DNA of 64,000 nucleotides. Source: Litorilituus sediminis (GTDB lineage: Bacteria; Pseudomonadota; Gammaproteobacteria; Enterobacterales; Alteromonadaceae). Location of the stretch: positions 1,612,001 to 1,676,000 of the forward strand of contig NZ_CP034759.1 in the NCBI RefSeq assembly GCF_004295665.1. Reading direction: 5' to 3'. The notes beneath the pieces are model-generated. The model did no database searches, was not told the DNA's origin, and saw nothing but the letters and a program-made list of their open reading frames with translations. Made by a program: the position numbers and the translations under genes. Below, one piece after another: positions 1 to 8,178 of the stretch (position 1 is the first letter of the stretch; every line of letters begins with the position of its first letter).

Positions 1-125
1 CCGCAACCACTTGGTCCCACTAAACCGAGAATATCCCCTTGAGCAAGTGTTAGCTGTAAATCTTGCAAAATACTCTTATCTTGTAAATTAACGCTGAGTT
101 GGTTAATCGTTAGCAACGCTGTCAT
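1..125 (-). CDS. fbpC: Ferric iron ABC transporter ATP-binding protein, N-terminal fragment (FbpC-like)
   Basis: Only the first 41 codons are in the window; the gene runs off the left edge. The fragment reads MTALLTINQLSV and reaches GLVGPSGCG, the beginning of a Walker A motif (GPSGCGK[ST]T), so it is the nucleotide-binding subunit of an ABC importer. Its start overlaps the stop of the upstream permease by one base (TGATG), which implies translational coupling. Position directly after an FbpA-type binding protein and an FbpB-type permease points to Fe(III) import across the inner membrane. The symbol is inferred from context, because the regulatory C-terminal half is not visible. Confidence 0.85.
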   Translation of the reverse strand, partial: MTALLTINQLSVNLQDKSILQDLQLTLAQGDILGLVGPSGC

Positions 126-1750
126 CAGGTTTCCTTAGTTCGGTTTAATAAAACAATGGGCAATAAACCAAATAAAACAATTAAAATAGCACCTAAAGCG
201 CCTTGCTCTAACATTTCATCTGAAATCAATTGATATATCTGACTACTTAAGGTTTCAAAATTAAACGGTCTGAGAATTAATACCGCGGCCAGCTCTTTCA
301 TCGACTCAACAAACACCAATAACCAGGCAACCAAAATAGCCGGTTTAAGTAGTGGCATATGCACTCGCTGTATGGCTTTATTTAAGCTCACGCCAAGCGT
401 TGCCGGGGCGTAATCTAATGACGGTGGAATTTGTTTTATCGCACTGGTTATCGTGCCGTTAGCTATCGCCGAAAATCGAACCACAAAGGCAAATATCATC
501 GCAAACATGGTGCCCGATAAAATCAAACCTGGCGCTTGTAGGCCAAATGACTCCATTATATCGTTTAACCAATGATCTAGCGGTCCAAAAGTCGATAACA
601 TCGCCATAGCTAAGACAGTACCGGGTATCGCATAACCAAAGCCAGAAACTTGAATAGGTAAATGACGAAACTTATCAGCGTGTAACCTTTGATACAAACC
701 GAGCAGCAAAGCAATGGCGACTGCTGCTGTTGCCGCAATAACAGAAACTTTAATACTATTTAAGCCAGTTTCTAGCAATACTTCTAACTGTGCTAAGGTG
801 CTGTACTCAACCGCCATAGCAAGCAACAAAGCAAACGGCAGTACAAAGCCTAAAACAACCAGCAACCAACAAAAACTACTTGCCAGTATTTGCGTCACAA
901 CACCAAGCTTAATAATATCTCTATTATGGTTTGGTCTGGCACTTTGATGACGAAGCCCGGCTCTACTGCGCTGCTCCATAACAATCACAAAAAGTACTAA
1001 CAGCATTAAAATGCTCGCCAGTGCATTAGCCGCTGCCATATCACCATAACCAAGCCAGGTATCATAGACAGCAGTTGTTAAGGTATTAACGGCAAAGTAC
1101 TGTACTGTGGCAAAATCAGCTAAGGTCTCCATTAACACTAAACTGGCCGATACCGCAATTGCCGGTCGTGCAAGCGGTAATGCCACTTTAAAAAAGCTCT
1201 GCTTAGTCGTTAACCCTAGCAACCTGCTTGCGCGAGCCAAGCTTTGATCTTGCTGCTCAAAAGCCCCACGAGTGATCATATAAATATAAGGAAATAATAC
1301 CAGTGCCAGCATAAGTGCGGCACCAGGAAGTGTTCGAATATCAAAAAACCAGTAGTCCGCCGGGCTTTGCCAGTTAAAGCTGGCTCTAAGCCAACGTTGC
1401 ACAGGGCCGGCATAATCAAATAAGTCGGTATAAATATAGGCGACTAAATAAGCGGGCATTGCCAGTGGTAGCAATAACATCCAGCGCAAATAGCGCTTAA
1501 AGAGAACATTAGTCTGGCTGATAATCGCGGCGCTAATGACACCAAAGATTAACGAAAAAAACACCACTAATGCCGCTAGCATTAGGGTGTTTTGTAAATA
1601 AGTAGGTAACACAGTTTGCCATAAATGAGCAAATAACTGTGTTGAGGAGCCTACACCACCAATTAACATAACCAACACTGGCACCATAAGTACCAGAGCG
1701 GCTAAATAACTAATAAATTTCCATTTTTTACTATGATAGAGGGATATCAC
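125..1750 (-). CDS. fbpB: Ferric iron ABC transporter permease (FbpB-like)
   Basis: A 541-residue inner-membrane protein with two tandem binding-protein-dependent permease domains, roughly residues 60-265 and 330-530. This two-in-one layout is typical of FbpB/SfuB/FutB ferric permeases. About twelve hydrophobic segments are visible, and each half carries an EAA-like loop (first copy near ASRLLGLTTKQSFFKVALP). It should form the translocation path for Fe(III) delivered by the periplasmic protein encoded just upstream. The start codon is GTG and overlaps the fbpA stop by four bases (GTGA), so the genes form one operon. Family and substrate class are clear; the exact substrate (free Fe3+ or a chelate) is inferred. 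Confidence 0.92.
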   Translation of the reverse strand: MISLYHSKKWKFISYLAALVLMVPVLVMLIGGVGSSTQLFAHLWQTVLPTYLQNTLMLAALVVFFSLIFGVISAAIISQTNVLFKRYLRWMLLLPLAMPAYLVAYIYTDLFDYAGPVQRWLRASFNWQSPADYWFFDIRTLPGAALMLALVLFPYIYMITRGAFEQQDQSLARASRLLGLTTKQSFFKVALPLARPAIAVSASLVLMETLADFATVQYFAVNTLTTAVYDTWLGYGDMAAANALASILMLLVLFVIVMEQRSRAGLRHQSARPNHNRDIIKLGVVTQILASSFCWLLVVLGFVLPFALLLAMAVEYSTLAQLEVLLETGLNSIKVSVIAATAAVAIALLLGLYQRLHADKFRHLPIQVSGFGYAIPGTVLAMAMLSTFGPLDHWLNDIMESFGLQAPGLILSGTMFAMIFAFVVRFSAIANGTITSAIKQIPPSLDYAPATLGVSLNKAIQRVHMPLLKPAILVAWLLVFVESMKELAAVLILRPFNFETLSSQIYQLISDEMLEQGALGAILIVLFGLLPIVLLNRTKET

Positions 1751-2745
1751 AAATCAAACTTGGCTTTGTCTAACAACATGAGCGCAAGTTTACGATTTTT
1801 TGCCACTTCTTCCAATGGTAATGTGTCAGCTTTATAACTTCCCCACGAGGCAACTAATGGTGAAACCTTAACTCCCGCGCGTACTGGATATTCCATATTT
1901 GTTTCAGCGTACATTTTTTGCGCTGATTCAGATACTAAGAACTCCATCAGTGCTTTGGCATTAGCACTATTTGGTGCATATTTTGCCATAGCGACGCCAG
2001 AAATATTAATGTGTGCGCCACGGTTTTTCTGATTTGGAAAGTTAATATAAACAGCGTCTGCCCATACTTTTTGCTTTTCATCTTTCAACATTTTGCCAAA
2101 GTAGTAGCTGTTGCCCAATGAAATATCACATAAATTTTGATGGATCGCTTGCACTTGGCCTCTGTCATTACCTTGAGGTTTACGCGCTAAATTTGCCTTA
2201 ACGCCTTCAAGCCATTTTAGCGTTTCAGCCTCGCCATGTTCACTGATCATAGACGCCACTAAAGCCACGGTATAAGGGTGCTTACCGCTACGAGTACACA
2301 CTCTGCCGCGGTACTTTTCATCGGCTAAATCTTCATAATTAAAATCAATTTTACCTAAACGCTTAGCAGAATAGATATTACGAACACGCGTTGTTAAGGC
2401 AAACCAGGTTTTATCTTGCGCTTGATATTGCTCAGGGATAACAGTATTTAGCACATTTGAATCAACCGCTTGTACTAAGCCTTTATCACGTAATTCAATT
2501 AAACGGCTAATATCTGTGGTCAGTAACACATCCGCTTTACTTAATTTGCCTTCTCTTGCTAGACGCTCAGCCATACCTTTTTTGGCAAAAACAACATTTA
2601 CCTCAATACCTGTTTTTTCGGTAAATTGATCAAACAAGGGTTTAACTAAAAACGGCTGGCGATAAGAGTAAACATTAACTTCTTCACTTGCAGTCGCAGC
2701 TAAACTTGTGGCTAAAAGCAAGCCAGTTAAGATGTGTTTAAACAT
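1747..2745 (-). CDS. fbpA: Periplasmic Fe(III)-binding protein of ABC importer (FbpA/FutA-like)
   Basis: A 332-residue extracellular solute-binding protein of the ferric type. It has an N-terminal signal peptide ending near ATASEE, then the start of the mature domain (VNVYSYRQPF). The paired-tyrosine region typical of FbpA/FutA is visible in NSYYFGKML near residue 215. I start it at the internal ATG (2745): the 18 codons upstream form no signal peptide, and the hydrophobic leader MFKHILTGLLLATSLA follows this ATG immediately. It is the first gene of the fbpABC operon, preceded by a sigma-70-like promoter and a Fur box. Iron-repressed expression is therefore expected, with the protein capturing Fe3+ in the periplasm. 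Confidence 0.93.
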   Translation of the reverse strand: MFKHILTGLLLATSLAATASEEVNVYSYRQPFLVKPLFDQFTEKTGIEVNVVFAKKGMAERLAREGKLSKADVLLTTDISRLIELRDKGLVQAVDSNVLNTVIPEQYQAQDKTWFALTTRVRNIYSAKRLGKIDFNYEDLADEKYRGRVCTRSGKHPYTVALVASMISEHGEAETLKWLEGVKANLARKPQGNDRGQVQAIHQNLCDISLGNSYYFGKMLKDEKQKVWADAVYINFPNQKNRGAHINISGVAMAKYAPNSANAKALMEFLVSESAQKMYAETNMEYPVRAGVKVSPLVASWGSYKADTLPLEEVAKNRKLALMLLDKAKFDL

Positions 2746-2781
2746 AGGATTAGTTCCAAATTGCTTATTTAAAAGGAATAA

Positions 2782-2810
2782 ATTGTGACAAGAGCCCACA
2801 GGAGTGTCAA
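2782..2810 (-). promoter_or_regulatory. Sigma-70-like promoter of fbpABC
   Basis: On the minus strand, TTGACA (2805-2810) is separated by 17 bp from CACAAT (2782-2787), about 35 bp upstream of the chosen fbpA start. The -35 is perfect and the -10 matches at four of six positions. It lies immediately downstream of the Fur box. Confidence 0.55.
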
Positions 2811-2816
2811 GTCATT

Positions 2817-2831
2817 TGAGAATCATTCTCA
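2817..2831. promoter_or_regulatory. Fur box upstream of fbpA
   Basis: TGAGAATCATTCTCA is a 7-1-7 inverted repeat with perfectly complementary arms. It matches the Fur core TGATAAT-n-ATTATCA with two symmetric changes, and AT-rich sequence follows. It sits 6 bp upstream of the -35 of the fbpA promoter, so Fe-Fur bound here could block RNA polymerase. The next gene to the right reads away from it, so fbpABC is the obvious target. Confidence 0.8.
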
Positions 2832-2869
2832 TTATTGATTTGTATCAAAATAATACGGTTTATTTCACC

Positions 2870-3739
2870 CTAAATTATGGCAAAACCACCAGAAACCAAT
2901 AACCAAGCAGCAAAAAATAATTTTAACTTTACCGCAGATAAATGGCTAACTAATATTCGAGCGAATAAACCTCCCAGTACCGCAGCAGGACCGGCAAACA
3001 ACACAACTTGCCAATAAACTTGTCCTTGTACATAACCAATAACACTCCATACTGATAATGCTGACACCACCACAGCTGCGCCAATGGCCATATTAATATC
3101 AAAACGCCTAATAATAAGATAAATAACTAAAATTTCACCAACACCGACACTTAACCAAGCGGTTATTGCTCCGCCAAAAAGTCCAATGATTACCAAAGCG
3201 ATATAATCATATGGTGTTAGCAAGCTACGCTCTCGCGTTGGTTTAGAAACATAAACGCTAATAAAGATAAATATACCGAGTAATAATGAAAACCAGCTAA
3301 ACGCTAAAGGTAGTGACGCAGGACCTTGCTGGTCGCCATTAAAAACCCAAGCTAAAGCAAATACTGAACATACGCCAGTTACGGCAATAATACGTTTAAA
3401 GCCTTGCCATAGTCGTAATGCTTTTTGCTGGCTTTGGTAGTGATAATACCAACTTGCAGCTCCTGCAGTCATACCAAAGCATTGAATAGCAAAACTGGTT
3501 GCTACAGCTTGCTGCTCGGAAAAGTTAAGTTGATTAAACAGTGGAATAAAAACGACACCACCACCAGCACCGGTAGAGTTAGCAAATATAGCGCCTATCA
3601 CGCCAAGCAAGCTAAATGTAATGTAGTTAGTTAATTCAGTGAGGCTAAAAGGTGAACTTATTAGCAGTATTAGCCAACAAAGTGCAAATAACAGTAAAAA
3701 GCTTGGCTTTGCTAATAAGTTTTGATTCGCCTTTTGCAT
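2870..3739 (-). CDS. TSUP-family membrane exporter (TauE/SafE)
   Basis: A 289-residue integral membrane protein with about eight hydrophobic segments. It shows the family hallmarks: a glycine-rich loop GAGGG after the first repeat start (near residue 57) and a repeated layout with a second copy starting near GLFGGAITAWLSVGVGE (about residue 190). TSUP members move sulfite, sulfoacetate or other organosulfur anions, but the substrate cannot be read from the sequence. It lies 20 bp downstream of the YcxB-like gene on the same strand, so the two are probably co-transcribed. A role beside the iron operon is not evident. Confidence 0.85.
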   Translation of the reverse strand: MQKANQNLLAKPSFLLLFALCWLILLISSPFSLTELTNYITFSLLGVIGAIFANSTGAGGGVVFIPLFNQLNFSEQQAVATSFAIQCFGMTAGAASWYYHYQSQQKALRLWQGFKRIIAVTGVCSVFALAWVFNGDQQGPASLPLAFSWFSLLLGIFIFISVYVSKPTRERSLLTPYDYIALVIIGLFGGAITAWLSVGVGEILVIYLIIRRFDINMAIGAAVVVSALSVWSVIGYVQGQVYWQVVLFAGPAAVLGGLFARILVSHLSAVKLKLFFAAWLLVSGGFAII

Positions 3740-3759
3740 AATAAGCTCAACTAAAGCCT

Positions 3760-4257
3760 TTATGTTGACGGGGCAACTTGTGCTTTAATAAACGCTTGCG
3801 CATCGCTCGATAAAATACTTTTTGATAAATAGTGCTTACTTTGGTTTTTTCCTAGCTGAAAGAAGATAACAAACCCGAGTTCAGTCTCTTTAACATCGGT
3901 GACATCAGCCCATAATAAGCGAGCGTTAACATGAAACGACTCAGTTAAAATGCCTTGTTCATCAATTGTCAGTGTTACTTCACTATTAGATGCTTTACTT
4001 AGCATCTGCCTAAAAACCCACCAAGGCTGATGATAATAAACACTTAAGCTTTCCACCAAACCTAAACCAATAACAAACCATGCTGTGTACGGGTTAACAG
4101 GTGTAAACAAAAGGATAAATAAACCAAATATTGTCAGTATATTGGCCTTAAAATAAGTTTTTCGATTGTGCTCTACTGTGCTGGTTTGCGTATAGCACTC
4201 AGTAAAGTGGGCTTTATCTAAGATAAATTTTGCCTGAAAAGAAGTCTGTTCTGTCAT
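3760..4257 (-). CDS. YcxB-like membrane protein
   Basis: A 165-residue protein with an N-terminal cytoplasmic segment and two adjacent hydrophobic helices (about residues 36-75). A C-terminal beta-rich domain (about 90-160) has the order LTIDEQGI - LLWADVTDVKET - GFVIFF expected of the YcxB-like domain, a PH-like fold at the inner face of the membrane. No enzymatic residues are visible. It is the first gene of a likely two-gene unit with the TSUP exporter. Function is unknown for the family. Confidence 0.65.
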   Translation of the reverse strand: MTEQTSFQAKFILDKAHFTECYTQTSTVEHNRKTYFKANILTIFGLFILLFTPVNPYTAWFVIGLGLVESLSVYYHQPWWVFRQMLSKASNSEVTLTIDEQGILTESFHVNARLLWADVTDVKETELGFVIFFQLGKNQSKHYLSKSILSSDAQAFIKAQVAPST

Positions 4258-4364
4258 AACAAAAGGGTTGCTGAACCTAAGCTTTAAATAAAGGCATTAT
4301 CTTAACAAAGAACTAGCACTAGATAATAGCCCGACGTGAACTAAGATAAATTTAATCTACAAGC

Positions 4365-5822
4365 TTACCTTAACATGATCATAGTTAAACACATATTTAG
4401 GTGCTCAATTAGCCCGGTAAACTGCTTAAAGTCTTGCACGCTGATTTCTTGCTCATCATGAAAATTTTGCGCACATACTACACCAATGTTTTTATTACCA
4501 ATATGAATAGGTACTAGAATCATCTGACCATCAAGGATCAAGTCAGTAAGTTGCTCAGTAAACAGATCACGCCATTGAGCATTCTTATGATCATTAATAA
4601 GCACAGGTTTATTTTCTTTTAGTACCCGGGCAATAACATTGTCATGTTCAGAAATATTTATTCGGGCTTTATAGGGATCTTTTTCTGCATCTTGATTATA
4701 AACAAAACGTGATTTGACAAACTTTTTGTCATCAACCAACATGAAAAACGAACAACGCTGCCATGCGAATGCTTTGACACTTTCAACAAGCGTTAACTGC
4801 AAATATTCATTTAAGTCTTTACTTGATTTCATCAGCTGGGTAAGTTTCATAAAAGTATCAAGTAAATATTTCTCTTTACTCATGTCACTTTCAATTACTT
4901 CAGCGTGATTAGCCTGAACAAAGTCTCTAGATCTGGGCAGCTCTTTTAAGCGCTCAGTTAAATCTTCCGCACCGTATGAGCTTAAAAGCTGGCAAGCTTG
5001 CTCTCTGGTGTGTTCAATTCTGACCTTAAGCTGGCGTTGATTTATGCCCATCAAGTCAGCAATATTCTCTAACAGTTGATTATATTCGTCTTCTCTGTCT
5101 GCTGGCGTTGCAATAATGCTACTTAACTTATCGGCAAAGTAGATGGTCTTGATTTCATTGGTACGTGCGGTGGGTTGATCAAGCGCTTTAATTAATAAAT
5201 CGCTTAAATTCCACGTTGCAGCTAAGCCGCGACTTAAGTCATTAAAACTTGAGCCAATTTGTTGTTTACAATAGCTATCAAAATCAAGGGAATGCTCTTC
5301 TCGTTGCGCTGCTATTTGTTCAGCAAGCTGCCCACCTGAGCTCCAAAACGCCGTTTCACCTATACGGTATAACATAGCGGCTAGGTAAACTTCTTCCTGA
5401 ATTTCATCACTATAATGTGGCACCATCATCTTGGCTAACATGCCGGCATAAAATGAGTTAGCCATCAACTGAGTCAACTCATTATAAACATTGATATCTA
5501 AACTCTTACTCGCCAATAAGCTGGAAACAAGTTTGGCTGTTAAGCAGATATTTTTTACCGCCTGAATCCCTAAAATGACGGTAGCGCGAGAAACGGTAGT
5601 GACTTTGTTAACGCCAATGTGCTGAATATTATTAGCAACTTTGAGTAAACAAGAAGAAAGTGCTTGATCGTGCAAAATTGCTTCACTTAGCTTAGGAAGA
5701 GAAGACTTATCATCATTTGAAAACTTATCCAGCATAAGTGCAGTAGACGTTATTGCCGGCAGCTCATTATGAGCAATAATATCAATCCACTGCTCAGTGG
5801 TTTTAGCTTCATTATCTTCCAT
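4365..5822 (-). CDS. HDOD domain protein with C-terminal GAF domain
   Basis: About 485 residues. Residues ~15-220 form an HDOD domain: a helical HD-like output domain without the metal-binding HD pair, as seen in LPKLSEAIL, SCLLKVANN and VSRATVILGIQAV. Residues ~310-485 form a GAF sensor (WQRCSFFMLVDD through MILVPIHIGNKNIGVVCAQN). Such proteins serve as signalling scaffolds in c-di-GMP, motility or stress control rather than as phosphodiesterases. I start it at MEDNEAKTTEQW (5822), because AGAG lies a suitable distance upstream and the 13 codons before it add no domain. It appears monocistronic. A second, shorter HDOD protein occurs at 29578-30417. Confidence 0.82.
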   Translation of the reverse strand: MEDNEAKTTEQWIDIIAHNELPAITSTALMLDKFSNDDKSSLPKLSEAILHDQALSSCLLKVANNIQHIGVNKVTTVSRATVILGIQAVKNICLTAKLVSSLLASKSLDINVYNELTQLMANSFYAGMLAKMMVPHYSDEIQEEVYLAAMLYRIGETAFWSSGGQLAEQIAAQREEHSLDFDSYCKQQIGSSFNDLSRGLAATWNLSDLLIKALDQPTARTNEIKTIYFADKLSSIIATPADREDEYNQLLENIADLMGINQRQLKVRIEHTREQACQLLSSYGAEDLTERLKELPRSRDFVQANHAEVIESDMSKEKYLLDTFMKLTQLMKSSKDLNEYLQLTLVESVKAFAWQRCSFFMLVDDKKFVKSRFVYNQDAEKDPYKARINISEHDNVIARVLKENKPVLINDHKNAQWRDLFTEQLTDLILDGQMILVPIHIGNKNIGVVCAQNFHDEQEISVQDFKQFTGLIEHLNMCLTMIMLR

Positions 5823-6020
5823 CACCGCTCTCTTATTCGATAGTTTTAGCTGATAGCACAAATAAATTTATATTTATAATCATGCACCTATTCTAGCTCT
5901 TTGTCGAAGTTTTTAGCTGACTTCGCCCAGCTCCGCAAAAAATCCCCCCATTTAACGAAAGCAACGTGTGATACGAGTAACTTTAAGATCAAAAAATATT
6001 TAAATATACAAAATTAATAA

Positions 6021-6036
6021 ATGACAGCGCTGTCTT
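6021..6036. promoter_or_regulatory. NagR-type operator upstream of nagB
   Basis: The core GACAGCGCTGTC (6023-6034) is a perfect 12-bp palindrome inside ATGACAGCGCTGTCTT. From memory, this resembles the motif described for the LacI-family regulator NagR of Alteromonadales GlcNAc-catabolism genes (TGACArCGyTGTCA). It lies about 130 bp upstream of nagB, in a 340-bp gene-free region with no other strong signal. Derepression by amino-sugar metabolites is the expected logic. Confidence 0.7.
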
Positions 6037-6164
6037 TTGTGGTAAAGTTACAAAATAAGATTGCACCTTAACTTAAACCTTAAGTAAGGCAATCTAACCT
6101 ATAATTCAATATAAGCTATTTATTTTGCGTAGATGGTGTATTTTTAAGTTTCTAAGGAAAATGT

Positions 6165-6971
6165 ATGCAAGTTATTATTTTTGATGATGCTCAACAAGTT
6201 GCCGATAGTGCAGCAAAATGGGTTGCAGAACTAATCAATAAGAAAGCTAAGCCAGTGTTAGGTTTAGCAACTGGAAGTACGCCTATTAGCCTATACCAAG
6301 CGCTAGTAAAAAAATATCAAACCGAAGAAATCAGCTTTAAAGACACCTGCACTTTTAATTTAGATGAATACTTAGGCATTGATGAAAACAATGTACAAAG
6401 CTATCGTCACTTTATGAACACAAACTTATTTGATCATGTCGATATTGATAAGAGCAAAACCTTTCTACCTACTTGCGCTCAAGGAGAAAACCCAAGAGCA
6501 CAAGGCTTAGCATATGAGCAAATGATAAAAGAAGCCGGAGGTATCGATTTACAAATTTTAGGTATAGGTGCTAATGGTCATATTGGTTTTAATGAGCCAA
6601 CCTCTAGCTTAGCCTCACGCACACGTATCAAAACCTTGACTCAGCAAACCTTAACTGACAATAGTCGCTTATTTTCTGCCGATGAATTTCAACCAACCTT
6701 AGCGATGACCATGGGTATTGCCACCATTTTAGATGCTAGATATGTACTACTTATGGCAACAGGTGAAAACAAAGCTAAAGCAGTAAAAGACATGGTAACA
6801 GGGGCTGTTTCTGCCATGTGTCCAGCTTCAGCATTGCAAATGCATGAAAATGCCATTGTCTTACTTGATAAAGCCGCCGCTAGCCAGCTTGAAGATCAAG
6901 AATATTACTTATGGGCAGATCAGCAAAATAATAAAATTAATGACGAGTTTGGCCTTTACCACAACTACTAA
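6165..6971 (+). CDS. nagB: Glucosamine-6-phosphate deaminase
   Basis: A 268-residue enzyme, close to the 266 of E. coli NagB, that converts glucosamine-6-phosphate to fructose-6-phosphate and ammonia in the cytosol. Visible motifs are the phosphate loop GLATGSTP (33-40), FNLDEYLGI with the catalytic Asp67, and GANGHIGFNEP with His139 and Glu144. The position of E. coli Asp141 is Asn137 here, a form I also associate with Bacillus-type NagB. No other nag genes are nearby, so the rest of the GlcNAc pathway must be elsewhere. The upstream NagR-type palindrome ties it to that regulon. The SD is weak (AAGGAAA, 6 nt before ATG). Confidence 0.96.
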   Translation: MQVIIFDDAQQVADSAAKWVAELINKKAKPVLGLATGSTPISLYQALVKKYQTEEISFKDTCTFNLDEYLGIDENNVQSYRHFMNTNLFDHVDIDKSKTFLPTCAQGENPRAQGLAYEQMIKEAGGIDLQILGIGANGHIGFNEPTSSLASRTRIKTLTQQTLTDNSRLFSADEFQPTLAMTMGIATILDARYVLLMATGENKAKAVKDMVTGAVSAMCPASALQMHENAIVLLDKAAASQLEDQEYYLWADQQNNKINDEFGLYHNY

Positions 6972-6997
6972 CTCATCTCATGCTAACCTCATGAAAG

Positions 6998-7021
6998 CTT
7001 AGCGAGTATTCACTTGCTAAG
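6998..7021 (+). terminator. Stem-loop after nagB
   Basis: CTTAGCGAGT-ATTC-ACTTGCTAAG forms a 10-bp stem (one G-T pair) with a 4-nt loop, 27 bp after the nagB stop. There is no T-run, so intrinsic termination is uncertain; it may only protect the mRNA 3' end. Confidence 0.35.
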
Positions 7022-7112
7022 CGTTCAAAACTATACACGACTTACCCACTACTCTTCTTACCAGCTAGTCTGCTATGCTTTAAAGTAAATCTTATTTACT
7101 TAGCTGCAAGTC

Positions 7113-7994
7113 ATGAAAGTATTAATCACGGGTGGCACAGGCTTAATCGGCCGTCAATTTATTGAAAAGTTTCACAAGCGCTATCAATTTACGGTTTTAT
7201 CCCGCCAAAAGCAGCCACAGCCGCCATTTACTGGCAATGTTGACATCATCAATAAGCTTCCTGATGAGAATTGTTTTGATGTCATCATCAATCTTGCCGG
7301 GGAGCCTATTGCAGACAAGCGTTGGAGCAAAAAACAAAAAGACATCATATGTCAAAGCCGCTGGCAAATAAGCCAAGCACTTGTTGATTTTATTCGACGC
7401 TCCGCTTACAAACCACAATGTTTAATTAATGGCTCAGCGATTGGTATTTATGGTGATACCGGAAATACAAGTGTTGACGAGTCAAGCTCTATAAACACTG
7501 ATAGCTTTAGCCAAACACTTTGTCAGACTTGGGAGAAAATAGCCATGTCAGTTGCTGATGAATGTCGAGTGCTGACATTAAGAACCGGTATCGTTTTAGC
7601 AGCACAGGGCGGCGCACTCAGCAAAATGAAAATGCCATTTTATTTTGGCTTAGGGGCAAAAATTTCTCATGGTAAACAATGGATGTCATGGATCCATATC
7701 ACCGATATGATCAATATTATTCACTTCGTGATTTCTCAGCCTAATATCTCTGGCGCCATTAATTGCACCGCGCCAAATGCCGTTAGCAACCAAGAGTTTA
7801 GCCTTGCTTTAGCCCAACAGTTAAAACGCCCCTTATTTTTGACTATACCCGCTGTCGCTTTAAAACTTATGATGGGTGAATCCTCAAGCTTATTACTTGA
7901 AAGTCAGCGTGTATTTCCACAAGTACTTTTAGATAATCAATTTCACTTTGACTATGAGACATTAGCGCCCGCATTAACGAATTTACTTGCTTAG
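7113..7994 (+). CDS. YfcH-like NAD(P)-binding epimerase (TIGR01777 family)
   Basis: A 293-residue atypical short-chain dehydrogenase/reductase. It opens with MKVLITGGTGLIG, a Rossmann nucleotide-binding loop. INLAGEPIADKRW (about 60-72) and the LRTGIVLA segment (about 155) are characteristic of the TIGR01777/YfcH group, which also has the conserved WMSWIHITD stretch (about 190-200). Length equals the usual 295-300 residues. E. coli YfcH has no proven substrate, so none is given here. The gene stands alone, 140 bp from nagB on the same strand with a hairpin between. Confidence 0.88.
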   Translation: MKVLITGGTGLIGRQFIEKFHKRYQFTVLSRQKQPQPPFTGNVDIINKLPDENCFDVIINLAGEPIADKRWSKKQKDIICQSRWQISQALVDFIRRSAYKPQCLINGSAIGIYGDTGNTSVDESSSINTDSFSQTLCQTWEKIAMSVADECRVLTLRTGIVLAAQGGALSKMKMPFYFGLGAKISHGKQWMSWIHITDMINIIHFVISQPNISGAINCTAPNAVSNQEFSLALAQQLKRPLFLTIPAVALKLMMGESSSLLLESQRVFPQVLLDNQFHFDYETLAPALTNLLA

Positions 7995-8026
7995 CTCAAT
8001 GAACCTAACGTTAATAAACTCAATAA

Positions 8027-8042
8027 CGTGATCCAAATCACA
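8027..8042. promoter_or_regulatory. CRP-like binding site
   Basis: CGTGATCCAAATCACA matches the CRP core TGTGA-N6-TCACA at nine of ten core positions and has the symmetric GTGAT/ATCAC arms. It lies 137 bp upstream of the GTG start of the CBS-PAS-GGDEF-EAL gene, in a 184-bp intergenic region. Regulation by cAMP-CRP (or a related FNR-family protein) is inferred. Confidence 0.55.
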
Positions 8043-8178
8043 TTTTTACCAAATAGCGACACCTGACCATACTTTATACCGTGATTTTTATTTATCATAC
8101 CGCCGAGCATTAACTGTCATTTATAGGTGATTAAGCTCATATTCCCTGTAGATGTAACTGTGGTTTGTAGAGGTTCAG

